In this document: piece by piece, positions 1 through 8,544 of the stretch
Numbering within the stretch: position 1 is the first letter of the stretch
Layout: each line of letters opens with the position of its first letter
Source of the DNA: Rhodobacterales bacterium HKCCE4037
Lineage (GTDB): Bacteria > Pseudomonadota > Alphaproteobacteria > Rhodobacterales > Rhodobacteraceae
Reading direction: 5' to 3'
NCBI GenBank assembly: GCA_015689645.1
Contig: WVSM01000008.1
Location: 115,544 to 179,543, forward strand
Length of the DNA: 64,000 nucleotides
Program-made: the position numbers and the translations under genes
The notes under the pieces: generated by a model
What the model saw: only the letters and a program-made list of their open reading frames with translations
Told to the model about the DNA's origin: nothing
The model's database searches: none

Positions 1-813
1 GAACTCTTCGTCATCGTAGGACATCGCTGCGCGGCGCACGCGCGGCTCTGAGGTCAGTGGGGCAACGGCGGGCACGGGCGCATTCACACGCGCCTCCGCC
101 CGTGCGGCGCGGGCCGCCTGGATCGCACCGGCGGTGACGGCCGTCCCCTGCCCCACTCCGCGCCCGACACCGCGCATCATCGTCATGACGGCGGAGCCGG
201 TGGCGACCATCCCGATCAGCAGGAACCGCAGGGTCAGGCCGAATTCGCGCTTCGAGACACCGAGGACGTAAGCGACGAGGATTGCCGTCGCGACAAAGGC
301 GAAGACGGCGGCAAACTTGATGCCGACCTGCGGGGCGAAAGGCATCGCATTGAGGAGCGCGCCAAGGATCGTGTCTCCGAACAGGCCTCCAGCGCCGAAG
401 CTGTGCGGCCAGACCTGCGGCGGCAGATGGGTGGCGGCGTAGATCGCGGCCAATGCGATGGCGATCGGCAGGAAGAGAACACGGCCAAGCGCACGCTCAT
501 GCCCCCGGTGCAACAGGAAACGTGCCCCCCAAGTCAGGGCTGCGGCGGGCAGTACCCAAGCGGCATATCCCATGATCATGATCAGCACCGCGGCAACCGA
601 CGCCCCGGTGCGCCCCAACAGGTTTTCCGGCTGCGCATCGGTGGCGGCCATCCAGTTGGGGTCTTCGGGAACATAACTCCACAGCAGGGCCGACAGCGCC
701 AGACCCAGACCGATCAACGTCATGCCGATCATCTCCTGCCCACGGCGGGCGAGGATTTCCTGCATGTGTCCGTCCAGAAGCGGTTCACGTCCGCTGCGGG
801 TCTGATAGGCCAT
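1..813 (-). CDS. ftsK: DNA translocase FtsK, N-terminal part (cut by window edge)
   Basis: This is the first 271 codons of FtsK, the septal DNA pump that clears and sorts chromosome termini during division; the motor domain lies outside the window. The ATG at 813 follows a strong AGGAGG site, and the protein begins MAYQTRSGREPLLD, a typical Rhodobacterales FtsK start. It contains four hydrophobic membrane segments (about residues 30-48, 72-98, 108-128 and 150-195 with short loops), with SYVPEDPNW after the first, as in the FtsK 4TM domain. From about residue 225 an Ala/Arg/Pro-rich cytoplasmic linker begins. It lies 11 bases downstream of the aminotransferase gene on the same strand, so the two are probably co-transcribed. 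Partial only because of the window edge. Confidence 0.93.
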   Translation of the reverse strand, partial: MAYQTRSGREPLLDGHMQEILARRGQEMIGMTLIGLGLALSALLWSYVPEDPNWMAATDAQPENLLGRTGASVAAVLIMIMGYAAWVLPAAALTWGARFLLHRGHERALGRVLFLPIAIALAAIYAATHLPPQVWPHSFGAGGLFGDTILGALLNAMPFAPQVGIKFAAVFAFVATAILVAYVLGVSKREFGLTLRFLLIGMVATGSAVMTMMRGVGRGVGQGTAVTAGAIQAARAARAEARVNAPVPAVAPLTSEPRVRRAAMSYDDEEF

Positions 814-824
814 CTGTTGCCTCC

Positions 825-2006
825 TCAATCGTAAAGCGTCTCGCGGAGCGTTTGCAGCCCGCGGCGCATTTCTTCTTGTTCTGCCACCATCGCCACGCGG
901 ATGCGGTCATGGCCGGGCGTCACCCCGTCGACCTCGCGGGCAAGATAGGCGCCGGGCAGAACCCGCACGCCGGTTTCGCGCCACAGCTTCAGCGTGGCTT
1001 CTTCTGCGTCATCTACCGGAAGCCACAGGAAAAACCCGGCTTCGGGGCCCTTGTATCCGGGCACATCGGCGAAGATCTCATCGGCGATCTTGTATTTCGC
1101 CTGGTAGAGCGCGCGGTTCTCCTCGACATGGGTCTCGTCGGACCAGACCCGCTCGGCCACCGCCTGAAGCGGCATGGGAAGCGGCGCACCTGAATAGGCA
1201 CGAAGCTGTCGGATCCGCGCGATGCTTTCCGGCCCACCGGCGCAGAAACCGGACCGCAGGCCGGGGAGGTTCGAGCGTTTCGACAGCGAGTGGAAGATCA
1301 CCACGCGCTCCGGGTCCGCGCCCATCCTCTGCGCCACCTGCAACGCGCCCGGCGGCGGGGCGTCGCGGTAGATCTCGGAATAGCATTCGTCGGCGAAGAT
1401 GCGGAAATCGTGCTTTTCGGCCAGTGCGATCAGCGCTTCCCAATAGGCCTCGGACGCGACCGCGCCCTGCGGGTTGGCGGGCGAGCAGATATAGGCAATC
1501 GCCGTGCGGTCGAGGATAGCGGGATCGACGGCGTGGAAATCCGGCAGATCGCCGGTTTCCGCCGTGGCGGGCAGGTAGACCGGCTCGGCCCCCACCGACA
1601 GCGCGGCCACCGCGTAGACCTGGTAGAAGGGGTTCGGCGTCAATACGACCGGCTGCTGGCCGTTCTTCTGCTCGGGACAAAGCGCCATGCAGGCGTTGTA
1701 AAGCCCCTCGCGCGTGCCGTTCAGAACCATGATCTGCGTCTCGGGGTCGACGGTCACGCCATAGCGCCGGTTGAGCCATGCGGCCTGCGCCTCCCGCACG
1801 CCGGGCGAGCCGTCGTTGTCGGGGTATCTGCCGAAACCCGCGAGGTTTTCCGCAAGGATATCAGCGATCCACGGGGGGAACGCGTGGCGCGGCTCACCGA
1901 TTGTCATCGCAATGGGCTCGCCCCCCGGCGCATGCACGTCGAGCAACTTCCGCAGGCGCGGAAACGCGTAATCCGGAAGGTTCGAAAACCGCTTCGGGAA
2001 ATCCAT
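825..2006 (-). CDS. PLP-dependent class I/II aminotransferase, DapC-like
   Basis: A 393-residue fold-type I aminotransferase. It most resembles the DapC (N-succinyl-LL-diaminopimelate aminotransferase) family, which makes a lysine and peptidoglycan precursor in the cytoplasm. The PLP lysine is K243 in SLSKRSNLPG, a signature close to that of DapC; D206 and Y209 in the FADECYSE motif would hold the cofactor. GEPRHAFPP near residue 37 is the N-terminal substrate loop. Length is normal for the family. The gene is followed by ftsK after 11 bases and preceded by an amidase 105 bases away. Substrate is inferred from family resemblance; another amino donor/acceptor pair cannot be excluded. Confidence 0.85.
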   Translation of the reverse strand: MDFPKRFSNLPDYAFPRLRKLLDVHAPGGEPIAMTIGEPRHAFPPWIADILAENLAGFGRYPDNDGSPGVREAQAAWLNRRYGVTVDPETQIMVLNGTREGLYNACMALCPEQKNGQQPVVLTPNPFYQVYAVAALSVGAEPVYLPATAETGDLPDFHAVDPAILDRTAIAYICSPANPQGAVASEAYWEALIALAEKHDFRIFADECYSEIYRDAPPPGALQVAQRMGADPERVVIFHSLSKRSNLPGLRSGFCAGGPESIARIRQLRAYSGAPLPMPLQAVAERVWSDETHVEENRALYQAKYKIADEIFADVPGYKGPEAGFFLWLPVDDAEEATLKLWRETGVRVLPGAYLAREVDGVTPGHDRIRVAMVAEQEEMRRGLQTLRETLYD

Positions 2007-2111
2007 AACTGCCTCAGGTTCAGGGTCGTTTGCGCCCTGTTTGGAGGCAGGATAGCGAACCTCTGCGTCCCGGTCCAGAAAAACGCGAGGAGTCTCAAAG
2101 GGGTGTGGCGG

Positions 2112-3434
2112 TTAGGACAATGCCTTCTCCGCCGCCGCCGCCAGCCGCAGCAGCCGCGCGTCCTGGCCAGGATGGCCCATGAGCATGATGCCGGTCGATG
2201 GCACGCCGGTCGGCAAGGTGATCGCGCAGAGACCCATCAGGTTGCCGACCCGCGTGTTGCGCAGGGTCAGAAGGTTCTCGGTCACGAAATAATCGTCTTC
2301 GCTGCCCAGTCTCTCGACATTCGGCGGCATGTTGGCGGCGGACGGGATCAGCACCGCGTCATACTGCGCCGTGGCCTTGCGATACTCGGCGCGCAATTCG
2401 ATCAGGCGCCGCCAGAGGGCGACGTAATCGGCGGCTTTCACCTCCGCGCCCTGCCGGAACCGGTCACGGATGCGGGCGAACATCTTGTCGGGATCGGCCT
2501 CGATCACCTTGCCCCAGATGCCGTAGGCCTCGGCGGTATAGAGCGACAGCGTGGTTTCCATCGCCTCGTTCACAGCCGGGATTTCACCAGTTTCGATCAG
2601 AGCCCCGGCGTTGTTCAGCCGCTCGACCGCGGATTGGAACGCTGCCTTCGGCGCGTCGCGCACGTCGCTCGACCACGGTTTCAGCACCATGAACCGTTTG
2701 CCTTCGAGCGTGGCTTCCCGCAGGTCGGGGGCGGGCGTGTTGCCCATGACGGCGAACAATTCGGCACAATCCTCCACTGTGCGGCAGAGCGGGCCGACCG
2801 TGTCGAACCGCGCGGCAAGCGGCACGACGCCTTTCAATGATAGCGCGTCGTGGGTCGGTTTGAACCCCACGAGATCATTCCAGGCGGCCGGCAGGCGGAT
2901 CGACCCGCCGGTGTCGGACCCGATCCCGGCTGCGGCCAACCCGAAAGCGACGGAGGTCGCGGCCCCGGAGGACGAGCCGCCCGGCGCAAGGTCTGGGTCG
3001 AAGAAATTGGGCGGCGTGGCGGTCGACGGGTTCACGCCAAGGCCCGAGAAAGCGAGTTCCGTCATGTGTGTCTTGCCAAGACAGACCAGCCCCGCATGGG
3101 TCGCGTTGGCCAGAACCTCGGCATCCTCATCGGGAACGCGCCCTTCCAGCAGTTTCGACCCCGCCTCCGTTCCGACACCGGCCGTATCGAACAGGTCTTT
3201 CCAGCTGATCGGCACGCCATCGAGCAACCCGCGCCTTACACCGTGTTTCGCGCGGTCATGGGCGGCAATCGCCTCGGACAGGGCGCGGCCCCGGGTGCGG
3301 CGGGCATAGATGCGGTCGCCGTAGGGATGCGCCTTGGCGGCGTCGAGATAGGCCTCGGTCACTTCCACCGGGTCGACACGGCCTTCGCCAATGGCGCGCC
3401 CGATCTCGCAGGCGCTTTTGTGCATCCAGTCCAT
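2112..3434 (-). CDS. Amidase signature family amidohydrolase
   Basis: A 440-residue amidase-signature enzyme that hydrolyses carboxylic amides using a Ser-cisSer-Lys triad. The expected residues are present: K79 in VPISWKD, S154 in the PGGSSSGAA run, and the nucleophile S178 in SDTGGSIRLP. Length and the Gly/Ser-rich central block match the family. The true substrate cannot be read from the sequence; this family includes GatA-like proteins, but the free-standing context without gatB or gatC argues against a role in tRNA amidation. It is divergent from the UbiH-like gene and heads a same-strand run with the aminotransferase and ftsK. Confidence 0.88.
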   Translation of the reverse strand: MDWMHKSACEIGRAIGEGRVDPVEVTEAYLDAAKAHPYGDRIYARRTRGRALSEAIAAHDRAKHGVRRGLLDGVPISWKDLFDTAGVGTEAGSKLLEGRVPDEDAEVLANATHAGLVCLGKTHMTELAFSGLGVNPSTATPPNFFDPDLAPGGSSSGAATSVAFGLAAAGIGSDTGGSIRLPAAWNDLVGFKPTHDALSLKGVVPLAARFDTVGPLCRTVEDCAELFAVMGNTPAPDLREATLEGKRFMVLKPWSSDVRDAPKAAFQSAVERLNNAGALIETGEIPAVNEAMETTLSLYTAEAYGIWGKVIEADPDKMFARIRDRFRQGAEVKAADYVALWRRLIELRAEYRKATAQYDAVLIPSAANMPPNVERLGSEDDYFVTENLLTLRNTRVGNLMGLCAITLPTGVPSTGIMLMGHPGQDARLLRLAAAAEKALS

Positions 3435-3518
3435 AGGCTTGTCCCTTTTTGCCGCAGCGCGAAGCTAACGGCGGAGCGCGGCATGGACAATCCCCGGCGC
3501 GCGCCCAATATCACAGGC

Positions 3519-4736
3519 ATGGCACAGCCAGACACGGATATCCTGATCGTCGGTGGCGGTCTGAACGGCCCCTGCCTCGCGCTGGCCTGCGCGCAGGCCG
3601 GATTGCGGAGCGTGGTTCTGGACGCGCTGCCGGTGGATACACGCAGCGGCGACACGTTCGACGGGCGTGCCTATGCGCTGGCGCTGGCCTCTGTCCGGAT
3701 GCTCGACGCCCTCGGCCTGTGGGACGAGATCGCCGATCACGCGCAGCCGATCCTCGAGATCAAGGCCTCCGACGGGCGCGCGGGCGAAGGTGCCGCGCCC
3801 TTCTTCCTGCATTTCGACCATGCCGAGATCGAGGAAGGCCCGATGGGCCACATGCTGGAGGACCGCTACCTGCGCCGCGCGCTGCTGGATGCGATGGAGG
3901 CCGAGACGCTGGTCACCCACCGCCCCGGCACGCGGGTCGTTGGGCAGGGCGTCGGCTCCGTCACGCTGGAGGGCGGCGAGGTTCTGATCGCGCGGCTCCT
4001 GGTCGGCGCGGACGGGCGACGCTCCGGCGTGGCCGAGCGGGCCGGCATCAAGCGCATGGGCTGGGGCTACGATCAGACCGCGCTGGTCTGCGCCGTGGAT
4101 CACGAGAAACCGCATAACGGCATCGCCCACCAGTTCTTCATGCCCGGCGGGCCGCTGGCGATCCTGCCGCTGCCGGGCAACCGCTCGTCGATCGTCTGGT
4201 CCGAAAGCGAGCTGCGCGCAGGTGAGCTGGCGGCAGCGGATGACGAGACCTTCCTCGCCGCCCTGCGCCCCGCCTTCGGCGATTTCCTCGGCGAGATCTC
4301 CCTGTCCGGCGCGCGGTTCAGCTACCCGCTCGGCCTGTCGCTGGCGCAGGGGTTCATTGCCGAACGGCTGGCCCTTGTCGGCGACGCGGCCCATGGCGTG
4401 CACCCGATTGCGGGGCAGGGACTGAACCTCGGCCTGCGGGATGTGGGCGCGCTGGCGGAGGTTCTGGCGGACGCCAAACGGCGTGGCGAGGATATCGCCG
4501 CAAGCAACGTTCTGGCCCGCTACCAGCAATGGCGGCGCTTCGACACGGCAGCGCTTGCTGTCGGCACCGATGCAGTCAACCGGCTGTTTTCCAACGATAA
4601 CGGCGCGCTTCGCGCGATCCGCGACCTCGGTATGGGGGCAATCACTGCCCTGCCCGGCCTGCGCCGTGGCTTCATTCGCGAGGCGGCGGGCCTGACCGGC
4701 GACCTGCCCCGCCTGATGCAGGGTCGGGCGCTTTAG
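3519..4736 (+). CDS. UbiH/UbiF/VisC-type FAD-dependent hydroxylase
   Basis: A 405-residue flavoprotein monooxygenase of the UbiH/COQ6 family, which hydroxylates the ring of ubiquinone intermediates at the inner membrane. It has an N-terminal dinucleotide-binding motif (DILIVGGGLNGP, residues 6-17), a central DG motif (GADGRRSG) and the C-terminal FAD motif VGDAAHGVHPIAGQGLNLGL. I start it at ATG 3519, which places the Rossmann strand a few residues in, as is normal; an in-frame ATG at 3483 would add 12 residues. The gene is divergent from the amidase. Which ring position it hydroxylates cannot be decided from sequence alone. Confidence 0.88.
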   Translation: MAQPDTDILIVGGGLNGPCLALACAQAGLRSVVLDALPVDTRSGDTFDGRAYALALASVRMLDALGLWDEIADHAQPILEIKASDGRAGEGAAPFFLHFDHAEIEEGPMGHMLEDRYLRRALLDAMEAETLVTHRPGTRVVGQGVGSVTLEGGEVLIARLLVGADGRRSGVAERAGIKRMGWGYDQTALVCAVDHEKPHNGIAHQFFMPGGPLAILPLPGNRSSIVWSESELRAGELAAADDETFLAALRPAFGDFLGEISLSGARFSYPLGLSLAQGFIAERLALVGDAAHGVHPIAGQGLNLGLRDVGALAEVLADAKRRGEDIAASNVLARYQQWRRFDTAALAVGTDAVNRLFSNDNGALRAIRDLGMGAITALPGLRRGFIREAAGLTGDLPRLMQGRAL

Positions 4737-4821
4737 CACCACGGGAAATCCCGACTTGCCGGACATGGTGCCTTTCGCGCTACACTCGCGCGCACCCGTG
4801 CCAAGCCAAGGAAACCAACCC

Positions 4822-5274
4822 GTGACCGGATCGAAACTGACCGCCCTCATCATCTTCGGCGCGCTTGCGCTTCTGTTCGGCTTCATCCTCAGCGTCGGGA
4901 TCGTCGGCGGCTTCGGCGCCTTCGCCGTCGGTGTGATCTGCGCGGCGGGAACGGGGGCGCTGATCTGGTTCGCCGATAGCGGCAAGATCGCCGTCGCGCG
5001 CGGGTTCCTCGGCCTCGGCGCGGTGTTGATCGTCGTGCCCATCGTCGGCTTCGCGGGACTGGGCGAGCAGGTGAGCGACGCCGCCGTGCAGGCCATCGGC
5101 AACGAACAGACCCTGACCGACGAGCAACTCGGAACGCTTGCCGTGCAATCCATCTTCGCCTCGGCCGGGTTCGCCTTCGGACTGATCGTCGGCCTGATCC
5201 TGGTTCTGATCGGCGGGCTCATGCACCGCCGCCCGGCAAACCCGCCGGTGCCGCCGACCCCACCCAATGGCTGA
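4822..5274 (+). CDS. Small multi-pass membrane protein (paralogue 1)
   Basis: A protein of about 150 residues with no family I recognise. It has four likely membrane segments: two near the N-terminus separated by a Gly turn (LIIFGALALLFGFILSVGIV and a following stretch), one after the LIWFADSGK motif, and one near the end (FAFGLIVGLILVLIGGLM), followed by a Pro-rich tail. I prefer the GTG at 4822 because AAGGA lies 10 bases upstream; in-frame TTG 4756 and ATG 4765 are alternatives. It overlaps the next gene by 8 bases, and the two proteins align along their length, so they look like a tandem duplication. Confidence 0.7.
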   Translation: MTGSKLTALIIFGALALLFGFILSVGIVGGFGAFAVGVICAAGTGALIWFADSGKIAVARGFLGLGAVLIVVPIVGFAGLGEQVSDAAVQAIGNEQTLTDEQLGTLAVQSIFASAGFAFGLIVGLILVLIGGLMHRRPANPPVPPTPPNG

Positions 5275-5680
5275 CCGTCACCCGATCATCCTTATCGGCA
5301 CGGCGCTGGCGGTGGCGGCGATCTGCATCCTCGTCGTCGGCCAGCTGACCTATCCGTGGCGTGGGGTGGCTGCGGGCATCGTGCTGGCGTTGTGCAGCGC
5401 GGCGTTCATCTGGTTCGCGGGATCACGTCGCAAGGCGATGGCCCGTTCGGTCTTTTCACTCGGGGCAACCGCCCTCGCGGCCCCTGCGGCGGGGCTGGCG
5501 GCAGCGCAGAACGATCTTCTGTACAACCTCTTTGTCGAAAACGGGCTGAATGACGACGCGCCGTTCGTGGCCTATGACCGCGCCATCGCGATTGGGCTGC
5601 CCATGCTGGGGATCGGAGCGATCTTGGCCATCGTGCTGTTCCTCATCGGCTGGCGCATGCACCGCACGCCCGCCGCCTGA
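5267..5680 (+). CDS. Small multi-pass membrane protein (paralogue 2)
   Basis: A 137-residue membrane protein, function unknown. It has four predicted hydrophobic segments and ends in a basic tail (GWRMHRTPAA), much as its upstream neighbour reads GGLMHRRPAN near its end. The FIWFAGSRRKAMAR stretch matches LIWFADSGKIAVAR in the preceding protein at the same position, before a third hydrophobic segment. The start ATG lies inside the upstream gene (8-base overlap), so translation is probably coupled. It converges with the Trm112 gene, only 8 bases away. Seen: paralogy and topology. Not known: any activity. Confidence 0.75.
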   Translation: MADRHPIILIGTALAVAAICILVVGQLTYPWRGVAAGIVLALCSAAFIWFAGSRRKAMARSVFSLGATALAAPAAGLAAAQNDLLYNLFVENGLNDDAPFVAYDRAIAIGLPMLGIGAILAIVLFLIGWRMHRTPAA

Positions 5681-5688
5681 TCCGCGCC

Positions 5689-5883
5689 TCAGTCGAGCTT
5701 GCGCGCCTCGTCTTCCAGCATGATCGGGATACCGCCCCGGATCGGGTAGGCCAGATGCGCCGCTTTCGAGATCAGCTCCTGCGCCTCCGCATCATAGGTC
5801 AGCACCGCCTGCGTGACGGGGCAGACCAGCGCTTCCAGCATCCGGCGGTCGATCTTTGTCTTGTTGGGCGTGTCGTCGCTCAT
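5689..5883 (-). CDS. Trm112 family protein (UPF0434 type)
   Basis: A 64-residue Trm112-like protein. In bacteria these are small zinc-ribbon-like proteins, thought to act as partners or stabilisers of methyltransferases by analogy with eukaryotic Trm112. The core [11 protein letters not shown] type motif is present ([14 protein letters not shown]) followed by the conserved [12 protein letters not shown] block. Only one Cys remains, as is common in this subgroup. The ATG at 5883 overlaps the stop codon of the upstream LON-domain gene as ATGA, so the two are translationally coupled. A longer open frame upstream exists but has no family similarity. Confidence 0.85.
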   Translation of the reverse strand: MSDDTPNKTKIDRRMLEALVCPVTQAVLTYDAEAQELISKAAHLAYPIRGGIPIMLEDEARKLD

Positions 5884-6530
5884 TGCATCCGCTCCTCGTC
5901 GCTGCCCGCGCGCAGGGCGAATTCCAGAAGCGTCACGATGGTTTCCCGCCGCGTGCTGAGCGATGGCGCCTCCAACAGCGCCTGCTTTTCTTCCGGGTCG
6001 AAGGGGCACAGCATCGACAGCGAGTTGATCAGCAATTCGTCGTCGGCTTCCTTCAGCGAATCCCAGTCGGTCGACAGGTCCATCGCCGCGAAATAGCGGC
6101 CGAGCAGGTCAAGAAACCTGTCCCGGTCGAAGTCCCTGTCCACTTCCGCCGCGCCAAGGTCGGCGCCGAACCCGTCCCACGACACGTCACAGCGGCGATA
6201 GGGGGTGAAGCCCGTCACCTCCTGCTGGATGCGGTAGCGCGAGATGCCGGACAGCGTGATCATGTAGCGCCCGTCCTCGGTCTCCGAGAATTGCGTGACC
6301 CGCCCGGCACAGCCGATGGTGTGCAGCTTCCGCTCGCCACCGCCCGGCGCATCGTAGGGCTGCACCATGCCGATCAGGCGGTGCGAGGTCTTGAGCGTAT
6401 CGTCGAGCATCTGCAGGTAGCGCGGCTCGAACAGGTGCAGGGGCAACCGTGCGCGCGGAAGCATCAGCGCGCCCGGAAGCGGGAAGACCGGAATGGTCTT
6501 GGGAAGGTCGGCCGCAGACATCATCCCCAT
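5880..6530 (-). CDS. LON N-terminal (substrate-binding) domain protein
   Basis: A 216-residue stand-alone LON N-domain protein without ATPase or protease domains. The [20 protein letters not shown] block near residue 16 and the IGMVQPYD stretch are characteristic of the family. Stand-alone forms are widespread in proteobacteria and probably bind unfolded or specific protein segments; the exact role is unknown. It sits between the thioredoxin-TPR gene (46 bases upstream) and the Trm112 gene (4-base overlap), all on one strand. That grouping suggests a protein quality-control or maturation operon. Confidence 0.85.
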   Translation of the reverse strand: MGMMSAADLPKTIPVFPLPGALMLPRARLPLHLFEPRYLQMLDDTLKTSHRLIGMVQPYDAPGGGERKLHTIGCAGRVTQFSETEDGRYMITLSGISRYRIQQEVTGFTPYRRCDVSWDGFGADLGAAEVDRDFDRDRFLDLLGRYFAAMDLSTDWDSLKEADDELLINSLSMLCPFDPEEKQALLEAPSLSTRRETIVTLLEFALRAGSDEERMQ

Positions 6531-6576
6531 GCACCTAGCCTCTCACATGCCTTTGGCAACGACCTTGCCGATCTTC

Positions 6577-7503
6577 TTACATGAAAATCATCGAGCTCAG
6601 GCGACGCCGTCCGTTCAGCGCCACCGGGTCCTGCGGCTTGAGGGCGTCGAAGATGGTGAAAAGCTGCGTTTTCGCGGCCCCATCGTTCCATTCCCGGTCC
6701 CGCTTGAACAGGTCGAGAAGCTGGTCGACGGCCTCTTCCACCTTGCCCGACGCATGCAGCGCCTGCGCATAGTCGAAGCGCGCCTGGTGATCGTCGGGAT
6801 TGGCCTCCACCGCCGCCTGCAACTCGGCGAGCGGACCGGCCCCGGCGGCTTGGCGCGCCAGCGCGATCTGCGCCCGGGCAGCTTCCAGTTCCGGGGCGTT
6901 GAAGATCGAGTCCGGCGCGGTGTTCAGAAGCGCCTCGGCCTCGTCGATCTGGCCCATCGCGATCTGCGCGCGGGCCAAGCCACCCATCGCGGCGGCATTC
7001 TCGGGGTCCTCGCCAAGGATGGCGGCAAAGGTCTGCGCGGCGTCATCCAGTTCGCCTTGGGCGAGCATCTCCTCCGCGGCTTCCAGCGCCTCGCCAAGGC
7101 CGTCATCGCCGCCGGCCATGTTGGCCAATTTCTTGATGAAGTCCTTGATCTGGCTTTCCGGAACGGCGCCCTGGAACAGGTCCACCGGGCGGCCCTGAAC
7201 GAAGCCGACGACCGTCGGGATCGATTGCAACGGCAGTCCCTGCTGCGCCAGCGCGCTGGCCAGCCGCTGTTCCTTGTCGACGTCGATCTTGACCATCTTC
7301 ACCTTGCCCTTGGCTTCGGTGACGGCCTTTTCCAGCATCGGTCCCAGCGTCTTGCAGGGCCCGCACCACGTGGCCCAGAAGTCGACGATCACGGGCACGT
7401 CTGCGCTGCCCTCGATCACGTCGGCCATGAAGGTGGCTTCCGTCCCGTCCTTGATCAGGTCGGTGGAGGCGGCGGCGGTCGTATCGGTTCCGAATTCGAG
7501 CAT
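6577..7503 (-). CDS. Thioredoxin-TPR co-chaperone (CnoX/YbbN-like)
   Basis: A 308-residue protein with an N-terminal thioredoxin domain (about 20-125) and C-terminal tetratricopeptide-like helices (about 135-300). The redox motif WCGPC is at residues 46-50, so, unlike E. coli CnoX (SxxC), both cysteines are present and oxidoreductase activity is likely. The family holds oxidised or unfolded proteins and hands them to GroEL or DnaK. ATG 7503 has GGAGCGAG upstream. A LON-domain and a Trm112 gene follow on the same strand; xthA precedes it by 64 bases. Some annotation systems simply call such genes thioredoxin (trxA). Confidence 0.88.
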   Translation of the reverse strand: MLEFGTDTTAAASTDLIKDGTEATFMADVIEGSADVPVIVDFWATWCGPCKTLGPMLEKAVTEAKGKVKMVKIDVDKEQRLASALAQQGLPLQSIPTVVGFVQGRPVDLFQGAVPESQIKDFIKKLANMAGGDDGLGEALEAAEEMLAQGELDDAAQTFAAILGEDPENAAAMGGLARAQIAMGQIDEAEALLNTAPDSIFNAPELEAARAQIALARQAAGAGPLAELQAAVEANPDDHQARFDYAQALHASGKVEEAVDQLLDLFKRDREWNDGAAKTQLFTIFDALKPQDPVALNGRRRLSSMIFM

Positions 7504-7567
7504 GTCTCGCTCCGTCTGCTGAGGCGTGTTGGCGTTTATATGCGGGCGCACGGCAACGTGAACAAGG

Positions 7568-8356
7568 TCAGAGGTCAAATGTCGCAAAGACCGGCGCGTG
7601 GTCCGAGGGCTTTTCCCAGCCGCGCACGTGGCGCAGCACGCGGCTGGAATGGCCCGCGTTGGAAATGTCGGGCGTGGCCCAGATATGGTCGAGTCTGCGG
7701 CCCTTGTCCGCCGAGTCCCAATCGGGCGAGCGGTAGGACCACCAGCTGTAGAGGTTCCCCTCGGGGATATCCTGCCGCGTGATGTCGACCCATTTGCCGG
7801 CATCCTGCGCCTCGGCCAGATGCTCCACCTCGACCGGCGTGTGCGAGACGACCTTGAGAAGCTGCTTGTGGTTCCACACGTCATCCTCGCGCGGGGCGAT
7901 GTTCAGATCGCCCACGAGAATGGATTTCTCGGGCTTCTCGGCATGCGCCCAGTCCCGCATGTCCGTCAGGTAATCGAGCTTCTGCCCGAACTTGATGTTC
8001 TTTTCGCGGTCCGGTTCATCCCCGCCCGCGGGCACGTAGAAATTGTGGATCGTCACGCCGTTTTCCAGCCGCGCCGCAACGTGGCGCGCATGATCGAGCT
8101 GCGCGAAGGCATGGCTGCCCACTTCCTCGATCGGTCGTTTCGACAGGATGGCGACGCCGTTGTAGCCCTTTTGCCCGCGCGCGACCATGTGAGTGTAGCC
8201 AAGCGCCTGGAACACGTCGAAGGGGATCTTGTCGACCGGGCTCTTGCATTCCTGAAGGCAGAGCACATCCGGGGCCTCCTCGCTCATCAACTGCGACACG
8301 AGCCCCTGCCGCAGGCGGACCGAATTGATGTTCCAGGTGGCGAGGGTAAAGGGCAT
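7568..8356 (-). CDS. xthA: Exodeoxyribonuclease III
   Basis: A 262-residue AP endonuclease/3'-5' exonuclease of base-excision repair. The metal-binding and catalytic blocks are present: TWNINSVR at residues 7-14, LQECKSP with E36, GDLNIAPREDDVWN, LDHIWAT, and a final SDHAPVFA. Length is typical for bacterial ExoIII. I start at ATG 8356, because the protein then begins MPFTLATWNIN as in the family; the open frame continues upstream without similarity. It is divergent from the MFS transporter gene and upstream of the thioredoxin-TPR gene on the same strand. Confidence 0.93.
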   Translation of the reverse strand: MPFTLATWNINSVRLRQGLVSQLMSEEAPDVLCLQECKSPVDKIPFDVFQALGYTHMVARGQKGYNGVAILSKRPIEEVGSHAFAQLDHARHVAARLENGVTIHNFYVPAGGDEPDREKNIKFGQKLDYLTDMRDWAHAEKPEKSILVGDLNIAPREDDVWNHKQLLKVVSHTPVEVEHLAEAQDAGKWVDITRQDIPEGNLYSWWSYRSPDWDSADKGRRLDHIWATPDISNAGHSSRVLRHVRGWEKPSDHAPVFATFDL

Positions 8357-8544
8357 GGGCAGGGCTCCGACGTTGATGGAGCGCGGAGGATAGGGACATG
8401 GCCGGGCGTGTCCAGTGGAAGCAGCCATCCGGTCCGGTCCAATTGCGGCCGGACCCCCGGAATACCGCTTCCGCGAAACCGGCTCGGCGGCGCGGCACGC
8501 TTTGGCCATTGTGCCGGTTCGCAGGCTCTGCGCAAGCTTGCGCC

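Noticed and set aside
1290..2840. A 516-codon open frame opposite the aminotransferase and amidase genes
   Set aside because: It is His/Arg/Gly-rich, has no family similarity, and mirrors two well-supported genes on the other strand; long antisense frames are common in GC-rich DNA.
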